Shown one piece after another: positions 42,829 through 52,030 of a stretch of DNA of 64,000 nucleotides (position 1 is the first letter of the stretch; the number at the start of each line of letters is the position of its first letter). Both the position numbers and the translations under genes were made by a program. The stretch lies in contig CAIPAH010000023.1 of assembly GCA_903862955.1 (NCBI GenBank), forward strand, positions 248,001 through 312,000. Reading direction: 5' to 3'. Below the pieces are notes generated by a model, which saw nothing but the letters and a program-made list of their open reading frames with translations, had not been told where the DNA came from and did no database searches. The DNA comes from an uncultured Opitutia bacterium (GTDB lineage Bacteria; Verrucomicrobiota; Verrucomicrobiia; Opitutales; Opitutaceae).

Positions 42829-43536
42829 TCAGAAATTCTTCACGTAGGTTGCGCCGCTGGCATCCGCGAAGGTCAGGCTGTCGGCCGCGATCTTGACGAG
42901 GCGCAAGCCCAGCGCGCGGTTCACGACGTCGTTGGCGCGATAGACCTTGTCGTTCATGAGGACCTTGCTGCCCGACTCCGAGGTGCGGATGCCCGTCACC
43001 CGAAGCTTGTCGACGTAATCGTTAATCCGGTCAGCCAGCGATCCCTCGGGCACGGGCTCCTTCGCAACGGTCGCAGGCGCTTCCGCGGCGGGGGCCGGGG
43101 CCGTAGTGACCGGCGCGGCCGAGGCGGCAGCGGGAGCGGGCGCCGGGGTGTTGTCGGCGACGGGGCGCGGGGCGGGCGGGGTTTCCACCGGCGGGGCGAC
43201 GGGCAGGGGGATCTTGATGGTCACGGGCGCAATGACCACGGGACTGGGCGCGGGCGTGAGCGGAGCGGCAGCCTTCGGCTCGACGGCCACGGGAACCGGA
43301 ACAGCCGGGGCGAAGGCGACGACCTTTGGGGCCGGGGTGCGGTTGACGAACATCACGGTGGCCACGACGGAAATCACGATGACGACGCACGCGCCGGCGC
43401 CGATCATCACCAGCAGGCCCTTGGGCATGCCACTGCCACCGCGGGGGCCCATGGATCCGCCGGGCATGGGCGGGGCATCGCTGGGACCGGTCCGCTGGTG
43501 CTGGGCCTTCTTGAGGGCTTCGTTGATCAGGCTCAT
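42829..43536 (-). CDS. GspB-like membrane protein
   Basis: A 235-aa protein starting MSLINEALKKAQHQR, the typical N-terminus of GspB/ExeB-like proteins that partner the ExeA/GspA ATPase. One membrane helix (about residues 39-64), a long Pro/Ala-rich periplasmic linker (about 68-165) and a C-terminal domain (about 167-235, RVTGIRTSESGSKVLMNDKVYRANDVV) similar to GspB/PilP-type domains. It starts 16 nt after the ATPase gene. It likely helps assemble secretin or pilus complexes through peptidoglycan. Confidence 0.83.
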   Translation of the reverse strand: MSLINEALKKAQHQRTGPSDAPPMPGGSMGPRGGSGMPKGLLVMIGAGACVVIVISVVATVMFVNRTPAPKVVAFAPAVPVPVAVEPKAAAPLTPAPSPVVIAPVTIKIPLPVAPPVETPPAPRPVADNTPAPAPAAASAAPVTTAPAPAAEAPATVAKEPVPEGSLADRINDYVDKLRVTGIRTSESGSKVLMNDKVYRANDVVNRALGLRLVKIAADSLTFADASGATYVKNF

Positions 43537-43552
43537 CGGGACAACGGGGCGT

Positions 43553-44374
43553 TCAAGAGGGCGAAGTGAGGTTGCGCATGTCCTTGATCGCGCGGCGGAC
43601 GTCCCAGTAGTTCACCTCGTCGGACCCGCGGATGAAGGCGGAGAGGATGGATTTGTCGCAGAGATTGTTGACGATGCGTGGAATGCCCTTGCTGCCGCGG
43701 TGGATGGCGCGGAGGGCCCACTTGGTGAAGTTGGGCCGGCCCATGCTGCCGGCGAGCGTGAGGCGGTGCTGGATGTAGTGGGCGACGTCGTTGAGGGACA
43801 GCGGGTGCAACTCGTAGTGGACGAGGATGCGCTGGCGCAACTGGCGGAGCTCGTCGCGGGCCAGGACCTCCTTCAACTCGGGCTGGCCCATGAGGACGAT
43901 CTGGAGGAGCTTCTGCTTGTCGGTTTCCAGGTTGGACAGCAGGCGGATTTGCTCGAGGACGGGGAAGGAAAGATTCTGCGCCTCGTCGATGATGAGCACA
44001 ATGTCGCGGCCGGCCTCGATGCGCGCGAGGAGTACGCGGTTCATCTGGGCGACGAGGTCGACCTGGCTGCGCGCGAGCTTGGTCTCACCGAGATCGGTGA
44101 GGATGGCCTTCAGCATCTGCGTCTCGGTGACGCGCGGGTTGAGGATCAGGGCGGTGTCGAAGTGCGACGGGTCGAGTTCGTTGAGGAAGCAGCGGCAGAG
44201 CGTGGTCTTGCCGCACCCGACCTCGCCGACGAGGACGATGAAGCCCTTCTTTTCCCGCACGCCGTATTTGAGGTGCTGGAGGGCTTCCTGGTGGGTCGGA
44301 CTGAGGTAAAGAAAGCGGGGGTCCGGGGTGATGTTGAACGGCATCTCCTTAAACCCGTAATAGCTCTGATACAT
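43553..44374 (-). CDS. ExeA/GspA-family AAA ATPase
   Basis: A 273-aa AAA ATPase starting MYQSYYGFKEMPFNITPDPRFLYLS, a family hallmark. Walker A GEVGCGKTT (50-58), Walker B VLIIDEAQN (about 126-134), sensor region GQPELKEVL and RQRILVHYELHPLS. In Aeromonas, ExeA works with ExeB to place the type II secretin. It is coupled to the GspB-like gene. Start ATG 44374; the frame to 44455 adds an unlikely leader. The presence of a secretin at 59841 fits a shared role. Confidence 0.92.
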   Translation of the reverse strand: MYQSYYGFKEMPFNITPDPRFLYLSPTHQEALQHLKYGVREKKGFIVLVGEVGCGKTTLCRCFLNELDPSHFDTALILNPRVTETQMLKAILTDLGETKLARSQVDLVAQMNRVLLARIEAGRDIVLIIDEAQNLSFPVLEQIRLLSNLETDKQKLLQIVLMGQPELKEVLARDELRQLRQRILVHYELHPLSLNDVAHYIQHRLTLAGSMGRPNFTKWALRAIHRGSKGIPRIVNNLCDKSILSAFIRGSDEVNYWDVRRAIKDMRNLTSPS

Positions 44375-44511
44375 GCGGGCTTGAGGTAGGGGCGCGGCCG
44401 GGAAAACGCACGCCAAATTCGCGGAGGCGCCGGGGGTTTGACGAGTTTCAAACAACCTGCCGGGGACGGTCCGGAAAAAGCATTGCGTGGGCCGGACGAG
44501 GCGCGGTTCAC

Positions 44512-44808
44512 TTGGGAAAATTCATCGTGAACGTGCGGCGCCTCATTGTCGGGTTCTACTTCGTGCTCTTTCTGGGCGTGGGGCTGACGTCCGGCGTCTT
44601 TTTCCTGCAGGCCCGGGCCGAATACGACCAGCTCAAGCAGCAGGAGGCGGCGAGCCGCCGGCGGCTGGAGGATGCCACCGCCAAACTGCGCGAACAGGAA
44701 AAGATCATCGAACGCCTGCGCAACGATCCCGTGTTTGTCGAGCAAGTGATCCGCCGCCGGCTCAATTACGCCAAACCTGACGAATTCATCTTCCGCTTCG
44801 AGGACTGA
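44512..44808 (+). CDS. FtsB/DivIC-like septum formation initiator protein
   Basis: A 98-aa single-pass membrane protein: short cytoplasmic N-terminus, one helix (about residues 11-32, IVGFYFVLFLGVGLTSGVFF), then a coiled coil (EYDQLKQQEAASRRRLEDAT) and a C-terminal motif VIRRRLNYAKPDEFIFRFED, like the family's ending. It would link division proteins in the septal complex. The start is TTG 44512; GTG 44527 is an alternative. It is followed after 11 nt by the pyrophosphorylase gene. Confidence 0.85.
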   Translation: MGKFIVNVRRLIVGFYFVLFLGVGLTSGVFFLQARAEYDQLKQQEAASRRRLEDATAKLREQEKIIERLRNDPVFVEQVIRRRLNYAKPDEFIFRFED

Positions 44809-44819
44809 CCCACGCCCGC

Positions 44820-46241
44820 ATGGCCACTGACCCGCTCATTGAGAAATTCCGCACCGCCGGGCAGGGTCAGGTCTTTGCTTTCTTCGACGAGCTGGCGCCG
44901 GACGCCCAGCGTCGGCTGCTCGCGGAGGCTGCGGAGATTGATTTGGCCGAGGTCACGCGGTTGACCCAGACGCTGCTCGCGCCGGGCGCGGTGGCGGGCG
45001 TGAATCTCGGCGGCCTGGAACCGGCGCCCTACGAAGCGCTGCCGGCGAAGGGCGGGGACGCAGCGGCTTGGGCGAAGGCCAAGGCGGCCGGTGAAATTGC
45101 TTTGCGCGCCGGCCGGGTGGCGGCGTTCACGGTGGCGGGCGGGCAGGGGACGCGATTGGGCTACGACGGGCCGAAGGGCACGTTTCCGGTGACGCCGGTG
45201 AAGCACAAGCCGCTCTTCCAGGTTTTCGCGGAAAAGATCCTCGCCGCCGGCCGCCGCTTCGGCCGGCCGCTGCACTGGTTCATCATGACCAGTCACCACA
45301 ACCACGCCGCGACGGAGGCGTTTTTCGGCGAGCATGAGTTCTTCGGCTTGGACAAGGCGCGGGTGCATTTCTTCCCGCAGGGGAGGATGCCGGCGGTGGA
45401 TTTCGCGGGCAAGATCATGCTCGAGGGCAAAGGCGCGATCGCGTTGTCGCCCGACGGGCACGGCGGCTCGTTGCGGGCGCTCGAGCGCAGCGGGGCGCTC
45501 GACCTGATGCAGCGCGAGCACGTGGACACGCTGAGCTATTTCCAAGTGGATAATCCGCTCGTGCGTTGCGTGGACCCGGCTTTCATCGGGTGGCACATCC
45601 TGCGCGGCTCCCAGATGTCGAGCAAGATGGTGACCAAAGCCTACGCCGAGGAAAAGCTCGGGCACTTTTGCGTGCAGGGCGGGCGGCTGGTGGTCGTGGA
45701 ATATTCCGACCTGCCGATGGCGATGCAGCGGGAAACCGCGGCCGACGGCCGCCTGAGGTTTGAAGCCGGCAGCATCGCGATCCACCTGTTGGACCGCGAG
45801 TTTGTCCGCCACGTCGCGCGCGGCGAAGGCGTCGCGCTGCCGTTTCACCGGGCCGACAAGAAAATCCCCACCGTGGATGCCACGGGTCAGCCGGTGCAGC
45901 CGGCCAAGGCCAATGGCGTGAAATTCGAGCTCTTTGTCTTCGACGCGCTGCCCTTTGCCCGGAACCCGCTCGTCATCGAGACGAACCGCAAGGACGACTT
46001 CTCGCCCGTGAAGAACGCGGAGGGGGTGGACTCGCCGCAGACGTGCCGGGACGACCAGCTGCGGCAATTTGGTCGGTGGCTGCGGGCGAGCGGCGCGCCG
46101 CTCGCAACGGACTCCAGCGGGCTGCCGGTCGTGACGCTCGAGGTCTCGCCGCTGTTCGGTTACGACGAGGATTCATTTGCCGACGCGTGGAAAAAACTCT
46201 CGCCCCCGCCGAAGGTCTCCGACGGTCTTTATCTTTCCTGA
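44820..46241 (+). CDS. UDPGP-family UDP-sugar pyrophosphorylase (UAP-like)
   Basis: A 473-aa nucleotidyltransferase of the eukaryote-like UDPGP family: AAFTVAGGQGTRLGYDGPKG is the nucleotide-binding loop, followed by FFPQGRMPAV, LSPDGHGGSLRAL, SYFQVDNPLVRCVDP and VVEYSDLP. It resembles UDP-N-acetylglucosamine/galactosamine pyrophosphorylase more than bacterial GalU or GlmU. It would make a UDP-sugar for cell-wall or exopolysaccharide synthesis. The next gene, a phosphosugar mutase, starts after 4 nt and probably supplies the sugar-1-phosphate. Confidence 0.9.
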   Translation: MATDPLIEKFRTAGQGQVFAFFDELAPDAQRRLLAEAAEIDLAEVTRLTQTLLAPGAVAGVNLGGLEPAPYEALPAKGGDAAAWAKAKAAGEIALRAGRVAAFTVAGGQGTRLGYDGPKGTFPVTPVKHKPLFQVFAEKILAAGRRFGRPLHWFIMTSHHNHAATEAFFGEHEFFGLDKARVHFFPQGRMPAVDFAGKIMLEGKGAIALSPDGHGGSLRALERSGALDLMQREHVDTLSYFQVDNPLVRCVDPAFIGWHILRGSQMSSKMVTKAYAEEKLGHFCVQGGRLVVVEYSDLPMAMQRETAADGRLRFEAGSIAIHLLDREFVRHVARGEGVALPFHRADKKIPTVDATGQPVQPAKANGVKFELFVFDALPFARNPLVIETNRKDDFSPVKNAEGVDSPQTCRDDQLRQFGRWLRASGAPLATDSSGLPVVTLEVSPLFGYDEDSFADAWKKLSPPPKVSDGLYLS

Positions 46242-46245
46242 AGCC

Positions 46246-48195
46246 ATGACGACGCTCGAAAAAATCAAAGCCGCCGGCTCCGCGCAGAAGCTGCTGCCGG
46301 GCGCCGTCGAGAATCTCACGGCGTTCCTCGGCGCCAACCTGCCGGCCTGGGCCGTGACCAGCATTGACGAGCTTGTCGCGAAGGACGCCTGGGGTGAGTT
46401 GAACGACCGGTTTTACCGCTTCCTGGAATTCGGCACCGGCGGCATGCGCGGCCGGACCATCGGCGTCGTGCCCGCGCCGGCGGAGACGGGCAAACTCAGC
46501 CCGATCGGCACGCCGGAGCACGCGGCGATCGGCAGCAACATGCTGAACGACTTCACGCTGATCCGCGCCGTGGTCGGACTGTTTCGCTACACGAAACGCT
46601 ATCTGGGAACGCGCCCGGAGGCGCAGCGGCCCAAGCTCGTGATTGCCCACGACGTGCGGCATTTCTCGCGGCCGTTCTGCGAACTGGCGGCGTCCACGTG
46701 GACGCGGCTCGGCGGCGAGGCCTTCATTTTCGACGGCCCGCGGCCGACGCCGCAGCTCAGCTTCAGCGTCCGCTGGCTGCACGCCCACGCCGGCATCGTG
46801 ATCACGGCGAGCCACAATCCGCCGCACGACAACGGGTTCAAGGCCTACTTCGAGGACGGCGCGCAGGTGGTGCCGCCGCACGACAAGGGCATTGTCGACG
46901 AGGTCAACGCCGTGGCGCTGACGGAGCTTAAGCAGTTTCTGGCGGTGGACCTTACCTGCGTGACAACGCTCAAGGCCGATGCCGACGACGCCTACCGCAA
47001 GGTTGCGCTGACGGCGATGCTGGACCCGACGGTTTTGCGCCGGACGAAGCTCAACGTCGTCTACACCAACATCCACGGCACAGGCGCGTTTCACGTGCTG
47101 CCACTGCTGCAGCAGGCGGGCTGTGCGGTGCAGGCGGTGCCCGAGCAATTGCAGCCGGACCCGCGTTTCCCGACGGTGAAGTCGCCGAACCCGGAGAATC
47201 CCGAGGCCCTGGCGATGGCGATCAAGCTGGCCGACCAGCAGGGCGCTGAGCTGGTGCTGGCGACGGATCCCGACGACGACCGCATGGGCTGCGCCGTGCG
47301 GAATCGCGCCGGGAAAATGGAGCTGCTCACGGGCAACCAGATCGGGTCGCTGCTGGTGGAATACCGGCTGATGAAATACAAGGAGCTGGGCTGGATCCCC
47401 GCGGCGGGGTCGTCGCACGCCTGCATCATCAACACCGTGGTCACGACACAGCTGCAGGCCGCCATCGGCCGCGGTCACGGAGTCAAGGTCATCGAGACGC
47501 TGACCGGCTTCAAGTGGATCGCCGCCAAGATCCGCCGCTACGAGGACGAGTTGCGCGCGAAGATGCCCAAGGGTTTCGACTACGATGCGACGCCGTTCGC
47601 CGAGCGGGCCAAGCTGTTGATGCAGCACAGCACGTTCTACGTCTTCGGCACGGAGGAGAGCTATGGCTACCTGCCGAACGACTGTCTGCGCGACAAGGAC
47701 GGCAATTCCGCCTGCCTGATGTTCGCCGAACTCTGCGCCTGGGTGAAGGGCCGCGGCCTGACGGTGCCGGAGTATCTGGACGAGATTTTCCTGCGCTACG
47801 GCTTCTTCCTCGAGGGCGTGATCAACCTCTACTACGAGGGCGCCAGCGGATCGGAGAAGATCAAGCGCATCATCGAATCGTATCGCGCGAAGCCGCCGGC
47901 GGGGTTTGGCGACGTGCAGGTGGCGAAATTCCAGGACTACGGCCGCGAGAAGATCGTCGATGCCGACGGCGAGGCACTGCCCTCGCAGGATCTTTACTTC
48001 GTCACGCTGTCGAATGGCTACAAGTTTGCCGCGCGTGGCAGCGGGACGGAGCCGAAGATGAAGTTTTACCTGTTCGCCAGTGAAAAGGTCGCCAGCGCGG
48101 CGGAGCTGCCGGCGGTGAAGGCGAAGACGAAGGCGACGCTCGACGGGCTGATCAAGCTGATCGAGGCCGACGCGCGCCAGCGGGCGGAGGGGTGA
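46246..48195 (+). CDS. Phospho-sugar mutase (phosphoglucomutase/phosphomannomutase family)
   Basis: A 649-aa enzyme interconverting hexose-6- and hexose-1-phosphates. Catalytic serine loop VITASHNPPHDNG with Ser189; metal loop ATDPDDDRMG; sugar-binding loop FGTEESYGYL; phosphate-binding loop AARGSGTEPKMK. Its length and N-terminus (LEFGTGGMRGR) match the long PGM/PMM type. Start ATG 46246. Its coupling to the UDPGP gene suggests one route from sugar-6-phosphate to UDP-sugar. Confidence 0.94.
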   Translation: MTTLEKIKAAGSAQKLLPGAVENLTAFLGANLPAWAVTSIDELVAKDAWGELNDRFYRFLEFGTGGMRGRTIGVVPAPAETGKLSPIGTPEHAAIGSNMLNDFTLIRAVVGLFRYTKRYLGTRPEAQRPKLVIAHDVRHFSRPFCELAASTWTRLGGEAFIFDGPRPTPQLSFSVRWLHAHAGIVITASHNPPHDNGFKAYFEDGAQVVPPHDKGIVDEVNAVALTELKQFLAVDLTCVTTLKADADDAYRKVALTAMLDPTVLRRTKLNVVYTNIHGTGAFHVLPLLQQAGCAVQAVPEQLQPDPRFPTVKSPNPENPEALAMAIKLADQQGAELVLATDPDDDRMGCAVRNRAGKMELLTGNQIGSLLVEYRLMKYKELGWIPAAGSSHACIINTVVTTQLQAAIGRGHGVKVIETLTGFKWIAAKIRRYEDELRAKMPKGFDYDATPFAERAKLLMQHSTFYVFGTEESYGYLPNDCLRDKDGNSACLMFAELCAWVKGRGLTVPEYLDEIFLRYGFFLEGVINLYYEGASGSEKIKRIIESYRAKPPAGFGDVQVAKFQDYGREKIVDADGEALPSQDLYFVTLSNGYKFAARGSGTEPKMKFYLFASEKVASAAELPAVKAKTKATLDGLIKLIEADARQRAEG

Positions 48196-48203
48196 AAAGA
48201 GTT

Positions 48204-48289
48204 AACCGCGAATGGACACGAATGAAATTCCCCCGACGCGGTGATCGGTGGTATTTTGAATTCGCGTGAATTTGCGTCCATTCGCGGTT
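48204..48289. repeat. Inverted repeat, AACCGCGAATGGACRC class
   Basis: The 20-nt arms at 48204-48223 and 48270-48289 match at 18 of 20 positions in inverted orientation (AACCGCGAATGGACACGAAT on the left). They span most of the spacer before the oxidoreductase gene at 48300. Confidence 0.8.
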
Positions 48290-48299
48290 CCCAATTTCC

Positions 48300-49577
48300 A
48301 TGAAACCCAAGCGCCTGAAGCTCGCCGCCATCGGTTGCGGCAGCCGGACCTTCATCTATTTCGAATTGGCGGCCAAACAGCCTGACCTCTACGAGATCGT
48401 TGCCGCGGCCGACCACACGGCTGCACGGCGGGAGAAGGCCCGGTTGCTGTCGCAGAACCCGGCTTTCCGCGAGTTTCACGACGACGTGGCGATCCTGGCC
48501 GAGCCGAAGCTGGCCGACCTGATGATCATCGCCACGCAGGACGCGTTTCACTTCGCGCACGCGTCGGCCGCGCTGCGCAAGGGCTATGACCTGCTGCTGG
48601 AGAAGCCGATCTCGACCAACCTGCGCGACGTGCTGGCGCTCGAGAAACTCGCGCGCGAGCTCGGTCGCCGCGTGCTCGTCTGCCATGTGCTCCGCTACAC
48701 GCCATTTTATCGGAAGGTGAAACAAATCGTCACGAGCGGCGCGCTCGGGGCGATTGTCGCGTTCGAGGCGACGGAGGGCGTGGAGCCGTGGCACCAGGGA
48801 CATTCGTTCGTGCGCGGGCATTGGGGCGTAGTGGGGAAGTCCACGCCGATGATCATCTCGAAGTCCTGCCACGACATGGACATCCTGTCCTGGCTGGTGG
48901 ACTCGCCGTGCACGGCGCTGGGCAGCTTCGGCGGCCTCATGCATTTCCGTCCCGAGAGCGCGCCGGCGGGAGCGCCGGTGCGCTGCACGGACGGCTGCCC
49001 GGTGGGCGAGACGTGCCTTTACAACGCGCATCGCTACCTCAGCGATAAGAAGAACTGGCTGGAGATCATCTACGACCGCGCGAAGACCGCGACGGACGCA
49101 GAGATTGTGGATTGGCTGCGGACCAGCCCGTGGGGACGTTGCGTTTACCGCTGTGACAACACGGCGGTGGACCACCAGACGGTGAACCTGAACTTCGCCA
49201 GCGGGGCGACGGGAACGTTCACGATGACGGCCTTCAGCGCGGGCCGTGACCTGGCGATCTTTGGCACGAAGGGCCGCCTGCTGTCGGGCGAGCGGGTGAA
49301 GAAGACGGCGGGCTGCGACATCGTGGTGGAGACGTTTGCGACTGGGGAGTTGGAGCGCATCACGATTGATCACGAATTAGACGGCTGGCACGGCGGCGGC
49401 GACGCGGGGCTGATCCGGACGCTGCACGCGGAGATGAGCAAGGCGAAGGCCGCCGACATGGAGTCGTCGCTGGAAAAGTCTGTGGAGAGCCACGTGATGG
49501 GATTTGCGGCGGAGGAATCGCGTCGCACTGGCCGGACGATGGACCTCGCGGAATTCCGGCGTGCTCACGGCGGGTAG
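48300..49577 (+). CDS. Gfo/Idh/MocA family oxidoreductase
   Basis: A 425-aa NAD(P)-dependent oxidoreductase: N-terminal Rossmann (LKLAAIGCGSRTFIYFELAA), the signature DLLLEKPISTN, then the active-site segment IISKSCHDMDILSWL. A Cys-bearing insertion RCTDGCPVGETCLYNAHRYL is common in one subgroup. Cytoplasmic. With the sialidase-like and esterase genes downstream it probably serves glycan catabolism; the substrate is unknown. Confidence 0.92.
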   Translation: MKPKRLKLAAIGCGSRTFIYFELAAKQPDLYEIVAAADHTAARREKARLLSQNPAFREFHDDVAILAEPKLADLMIIATQDAFHFAHASAALRKGYDLLLEKPISTNLRDVLALEKLARELGRRVLVCHVLRYTPFYRKVKQIVTSGALGAIVAFEATEGVEPWHQGHSFVRGHWGVVGKSTPMIISKSCHDMDILSWLVDSPCTALGSFGGLMHFRPESAPAGAPVRCTDGCPVGETCLYNAHRYLSDKKNWLEIIYDRAKTATDAEIVDWLRTSPWGRCVYRCDNTAVDHQTVNLNFASGATGTFTMTAFSAGRDLAIFGTKGRLLSGERVKKTAGCDIVVETFATGELERITIDHELDGWHGGGDAGLIRTLHAEMSKAKAADMESSLEKSVESHVMGFAAEESRRTGRTMDLAEFRRAHGG

Positions 49578-49651
49578 GCGCTCGGCTGACAGTTAATTCC
49601 GTCGACTTGACAGGGAAAGGCGGCTGGTTTTCTGGCACCCCATTGGAGTGC

Positions 49652-50983
49652 ATGAAATTTCTCCGCTTTTTCGCGATCCTCAGTTTACCCGCCGTGGGTT
49701 TGTTCGCCGAAAGTGCCGCCGACCCCACGAAAGTGGCGCACAGCGAACCGGTGGTCCTGAAGGCCGATCCCCGGGTGCGACTGCACATCGGCGCGGAGCG
49801 GCTGGTGATGGCGAACGGGCTCCAGCCGTCGATGCTCTGCACGGCGAAAGGCACGCTGGTGGTCCAGGCGCAGCGCACCGACAAGCCGGAGCCGTCCAAG
49901 CGCCTTTCCTATCCGTGCGAAATCGGGACGGTGGTGTCGCGGGATGGCGGGAACACCTGGACCGAGTTTCCGCGCAAGAAGGGCGAGAATGGGCTGAATT
50001 TTGAGGGCGGCGTCATCCAGTTGCGCAACGGCCGGATCCTGGCGCTGGACACCTACATCACGCCGGGCCAGTCGGACGACACGGGCGACGGGCAAGTCTA
50101 CTACTCGGATGATGACTGGCACACGCTGCAGGGGCCGGTGGACAATTCGTTCAGCATCCCGGGCGTCAATTTCTACGGCTCGACCGACGACTACGGCCGG
50201 CCGCACGCGGCGGCGCGGCTGCACCGGCGGATGCTGGAGCTGCCCAATGGCGACCTGCTGACGACGGTTTATTGCTGGTTCAAAGGCGACCGGTCGCCGG
50301 TCTATTACATGCCCACGCTGTGGAAGGGCCGCACGGTGCTGCTGCGCTCGCACGACCAAGGCCGGAACTGGCGGCTGGTTTCTGTCGTAGCCGTGAGTTC
50401 GACCCTGACACCTGAGGGATTCGGCGAACCGGCGTTGACGCGCGTTTCGAAGGGCCCGCACGCCGGAAGGCTGCGGATCTACATGCGAACCGGGCGCGAT
50501 TTGTATGAGACGTGGTCCGACGACAAAGGCGCGACGTGGGTGGCCCCGCGCCCGGTAATTTTGGGCGTGGTGGACATCCACCGGACGCAGGACTGGGCGG
50601 AGATGTTTCGCGGCGTGACGGACAAAGACGGCAAGCCCATCGACCTCGAGGGTGCTTTCGTTGACCCGGACGTGATTGAGTTGCGCAGCGGAGCGTTGGT
50701 GCTCGCGGTCGGCGCGCGTATCCCGGCTCGCGCCTGCTGGCCCCGCGCGGGTTTTGCCCGCAACGGCGACTACCTCGCGGTCAGCCTCGATCACGGCGAA
50801 ACGTGGAGCCATCTCGTACAACTCGTCTCGGGAGTGCTCACGACCCACTACATGGCGATCGAGGAGACACCCACGGACAACGAGCTTTTCGTGACTTACG
50901 ACTTGGGCGACTGGAGCAGTGGGAAGGGTCGCAGCATTTTTGGCCGTCCGCTGCAGTTGGAAGTCGCGGCCGCAGTGAAATGA
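49652..50983 (+). CDS. Exported sialidase-fold (BNR/Asp-box) protein
   Basis: A 443-aa protein with signal peptide (FLRFFAILSLPAVGLFAES) and a six-bladed sialidase-like propeller. Asp-box motifs are SRDGGNTWTEF, SHDQGRNWRL, SDDKGATWVAP and SLDHGETWSHL. The start ATG 49652 has GGAG upstream. The fold is that of sialidases and exo-glycosidases, but the sialidase Arg triad is not confirmed, so the substrate is open. The stop overlaps the esterase start as ATGA: one operon for extracellular polysaccharide. Confidence 0.85.
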   Translation: MKFLRFFAILSLPAVGLFAESAADPTKVAHSEPVVLKADPRVRLHIGAERLVMANGLQPSMLCTAKGTLVVQAQRTDKPEPSKRLSYPCEIGTVVSRDGGNTWTEFPRKKGENGLNFEGGVIQLRNGRILALDTYITPGQSDDTGDGQVYYSDDDWHTLQGPVDNSFSIPGVNFYGSTDDYGRPHAAARLHRRMLELPNGDLLTTVYCWFKGDRSPVYYMPTLWKGRTVLLRSHDQGRNWRLVSVVAVSSTLTPEGFGEPALTRVSKGPHAGRLRIYMRTGRDLYETWSDDKGATWVAPRPVILGVVDIHRTQDWAEMFRGVTDKDGKPIDLEGAFVDPDVIELRSGALVLAVGARIPARACWPRAGFARNGDYLAVSLDHGETWSHLVQLVSGVLTTHYMAIEETPTDNELFVTYDLGDWSSGKGRSIFGRPLQLEVAAAVK

Positions 50984-51921
50984 AGCCTGCGTCCCGACTG
51001 AAATCGTTCGCGCTACTGGCGCTCGGGTTGGGGCTGGCCGGCGCGCTCCCGGCGCAGGAGTTGCACGCGTTCTGGCAGCAGACGCTGGCGAAACTGGCGA
51101 AAGAGCCGATGGAAGCGCAGGTCGAGCAGTTGAAGGATCCCGTGCCGTATCGCACATTCCGCATCACGCTGCGCGGCTTGGGCGGAGTTCATTTCCGCGC
51201 GTTGCTGGCCCTGCCGGTGCAGGGCGAATCCAAGGCTGGGCCGTTGCCGGCGATTGTCACGATTCCCGGCTATGGCGGGACGCAGCAGGGCGTGATGCTG
51301 GGCGAATGCATGCGGGGCTACGCCGTGCTGCAGGTCTTTCCGCGCTCGCAGGGCGAGTCAGAAGCGCTCTGGAAGATCGATGGGCCGGACAAGCTCACCT
51401 GGCACACCGCGCAACCGGAGGGCGCGTATTACCAGGGCGCGTATGCGGACGTCATCCGCGGCATCGATTATCTCGTGACGCGCCCGGAGATCGACCCGAC
51501 GCGGCTGGCGCTTGTGGGCACGAGCCAGGGCGGCGGCATGGCGCTGTCGGTGACGGCACTCGACGCGCGCGTGAAGGTGGTGGTGGCCCACGTGCCGTTC
51601 CTGTGCGACTTCCGGGCCGCGGCGCGAACGCCGAATTCCTTGGTGAAAGTCCTGCTCGATCGGGCCGACCTGAACCACGAGGCGACGCTGCGCACGCTGG
51701 ACTATTTTGACCCGCTGCTGCTCGCGCCTGACCTGCGCGTGCCGGCGTTGATCAGCGCGGGCGGCCGGGACGAGACCTGCCCGGTGGCGACGATCCGGGC
51801 GGTGTTCAACCGGCTCCCCGGCACGAAGTCATTGATGGTCTACCCGGAGCTGCCGCACACCTCGTGCGCGGCGTTCTACGAGATGACGTGGCCGTGGTTG
51901 GATTTCTACCTCCGGCGGTGA
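50980..51921 (+). CDS. Exported acetyl xylan esterase/cephalosporin-C deacetylase family protein
   Basis: A 313-aa alpha/beta hydrolase with signal peptide (SFALLALGLGLAGALPAQ). Catalytic set: Ser182 in LVGTSQGGGMAL, Asp in SAGGRDETCP and His in ELPHTSC. Family signature IPGYGGTQQGVM and YYQGAYADVIRGIDYL. It would remove acetyl groups from polysaccharides such as xylan. Its ATG overlaps the upstream gene's TGA by 4 nt. Confidence 0.92.
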   Translation: MKPASRLKSFALLALGLGLAGALPAQELHAFWQQTLAKLAKEPMEAQVEQLKDPVPYRTFRITLRGLGGVHFRALLALPVQGESKAGPLPAIVTIPGYGGTQQGVMLGECMRGYAVLQVFPRSQGESEALWKIDGPDKLTWHTAQPEGAYYQGAYADVIRGIDYLVTRPEIDPTRLALVGTSQGGGMALSVTALDARVKVVVAHVPFLCDFRAAARTPNSLVKVLLDRADLNHEATLRTLDYFDPLLLAPDLRVPALISAGGRDETCPVATIRAVFNRLPGTKSLMVYPELPHTSCAAFYEMTWPWLDFYLRR

Positions 51922-51929
51922 ACTCCGAG

Positions 51930-52028
51930 GGTAGGGCGAGTTATCCTTAACGAGTCGTTAGTCGTGGCTTGCGGAGGCAATTGTCGCAGCGGAATCAAAC
52001 CGGCGCGTTAAGGACAACGCGCCCTACC
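51930..52028. repeat. Inverted repeat, GGTAGGGCGMGTTRTCC class
   Basis: The 23-nt arms at 51930-51952 and 52006-52028 match in inverted orientation at 21 of 23 positions, enclosing 53 bp. The element lies between the convergent esterase and E2 genes and ends beside the E2 stop codon, so it may help termination. Confidence 0.85.
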
Positions 52029-52030
52029 TC

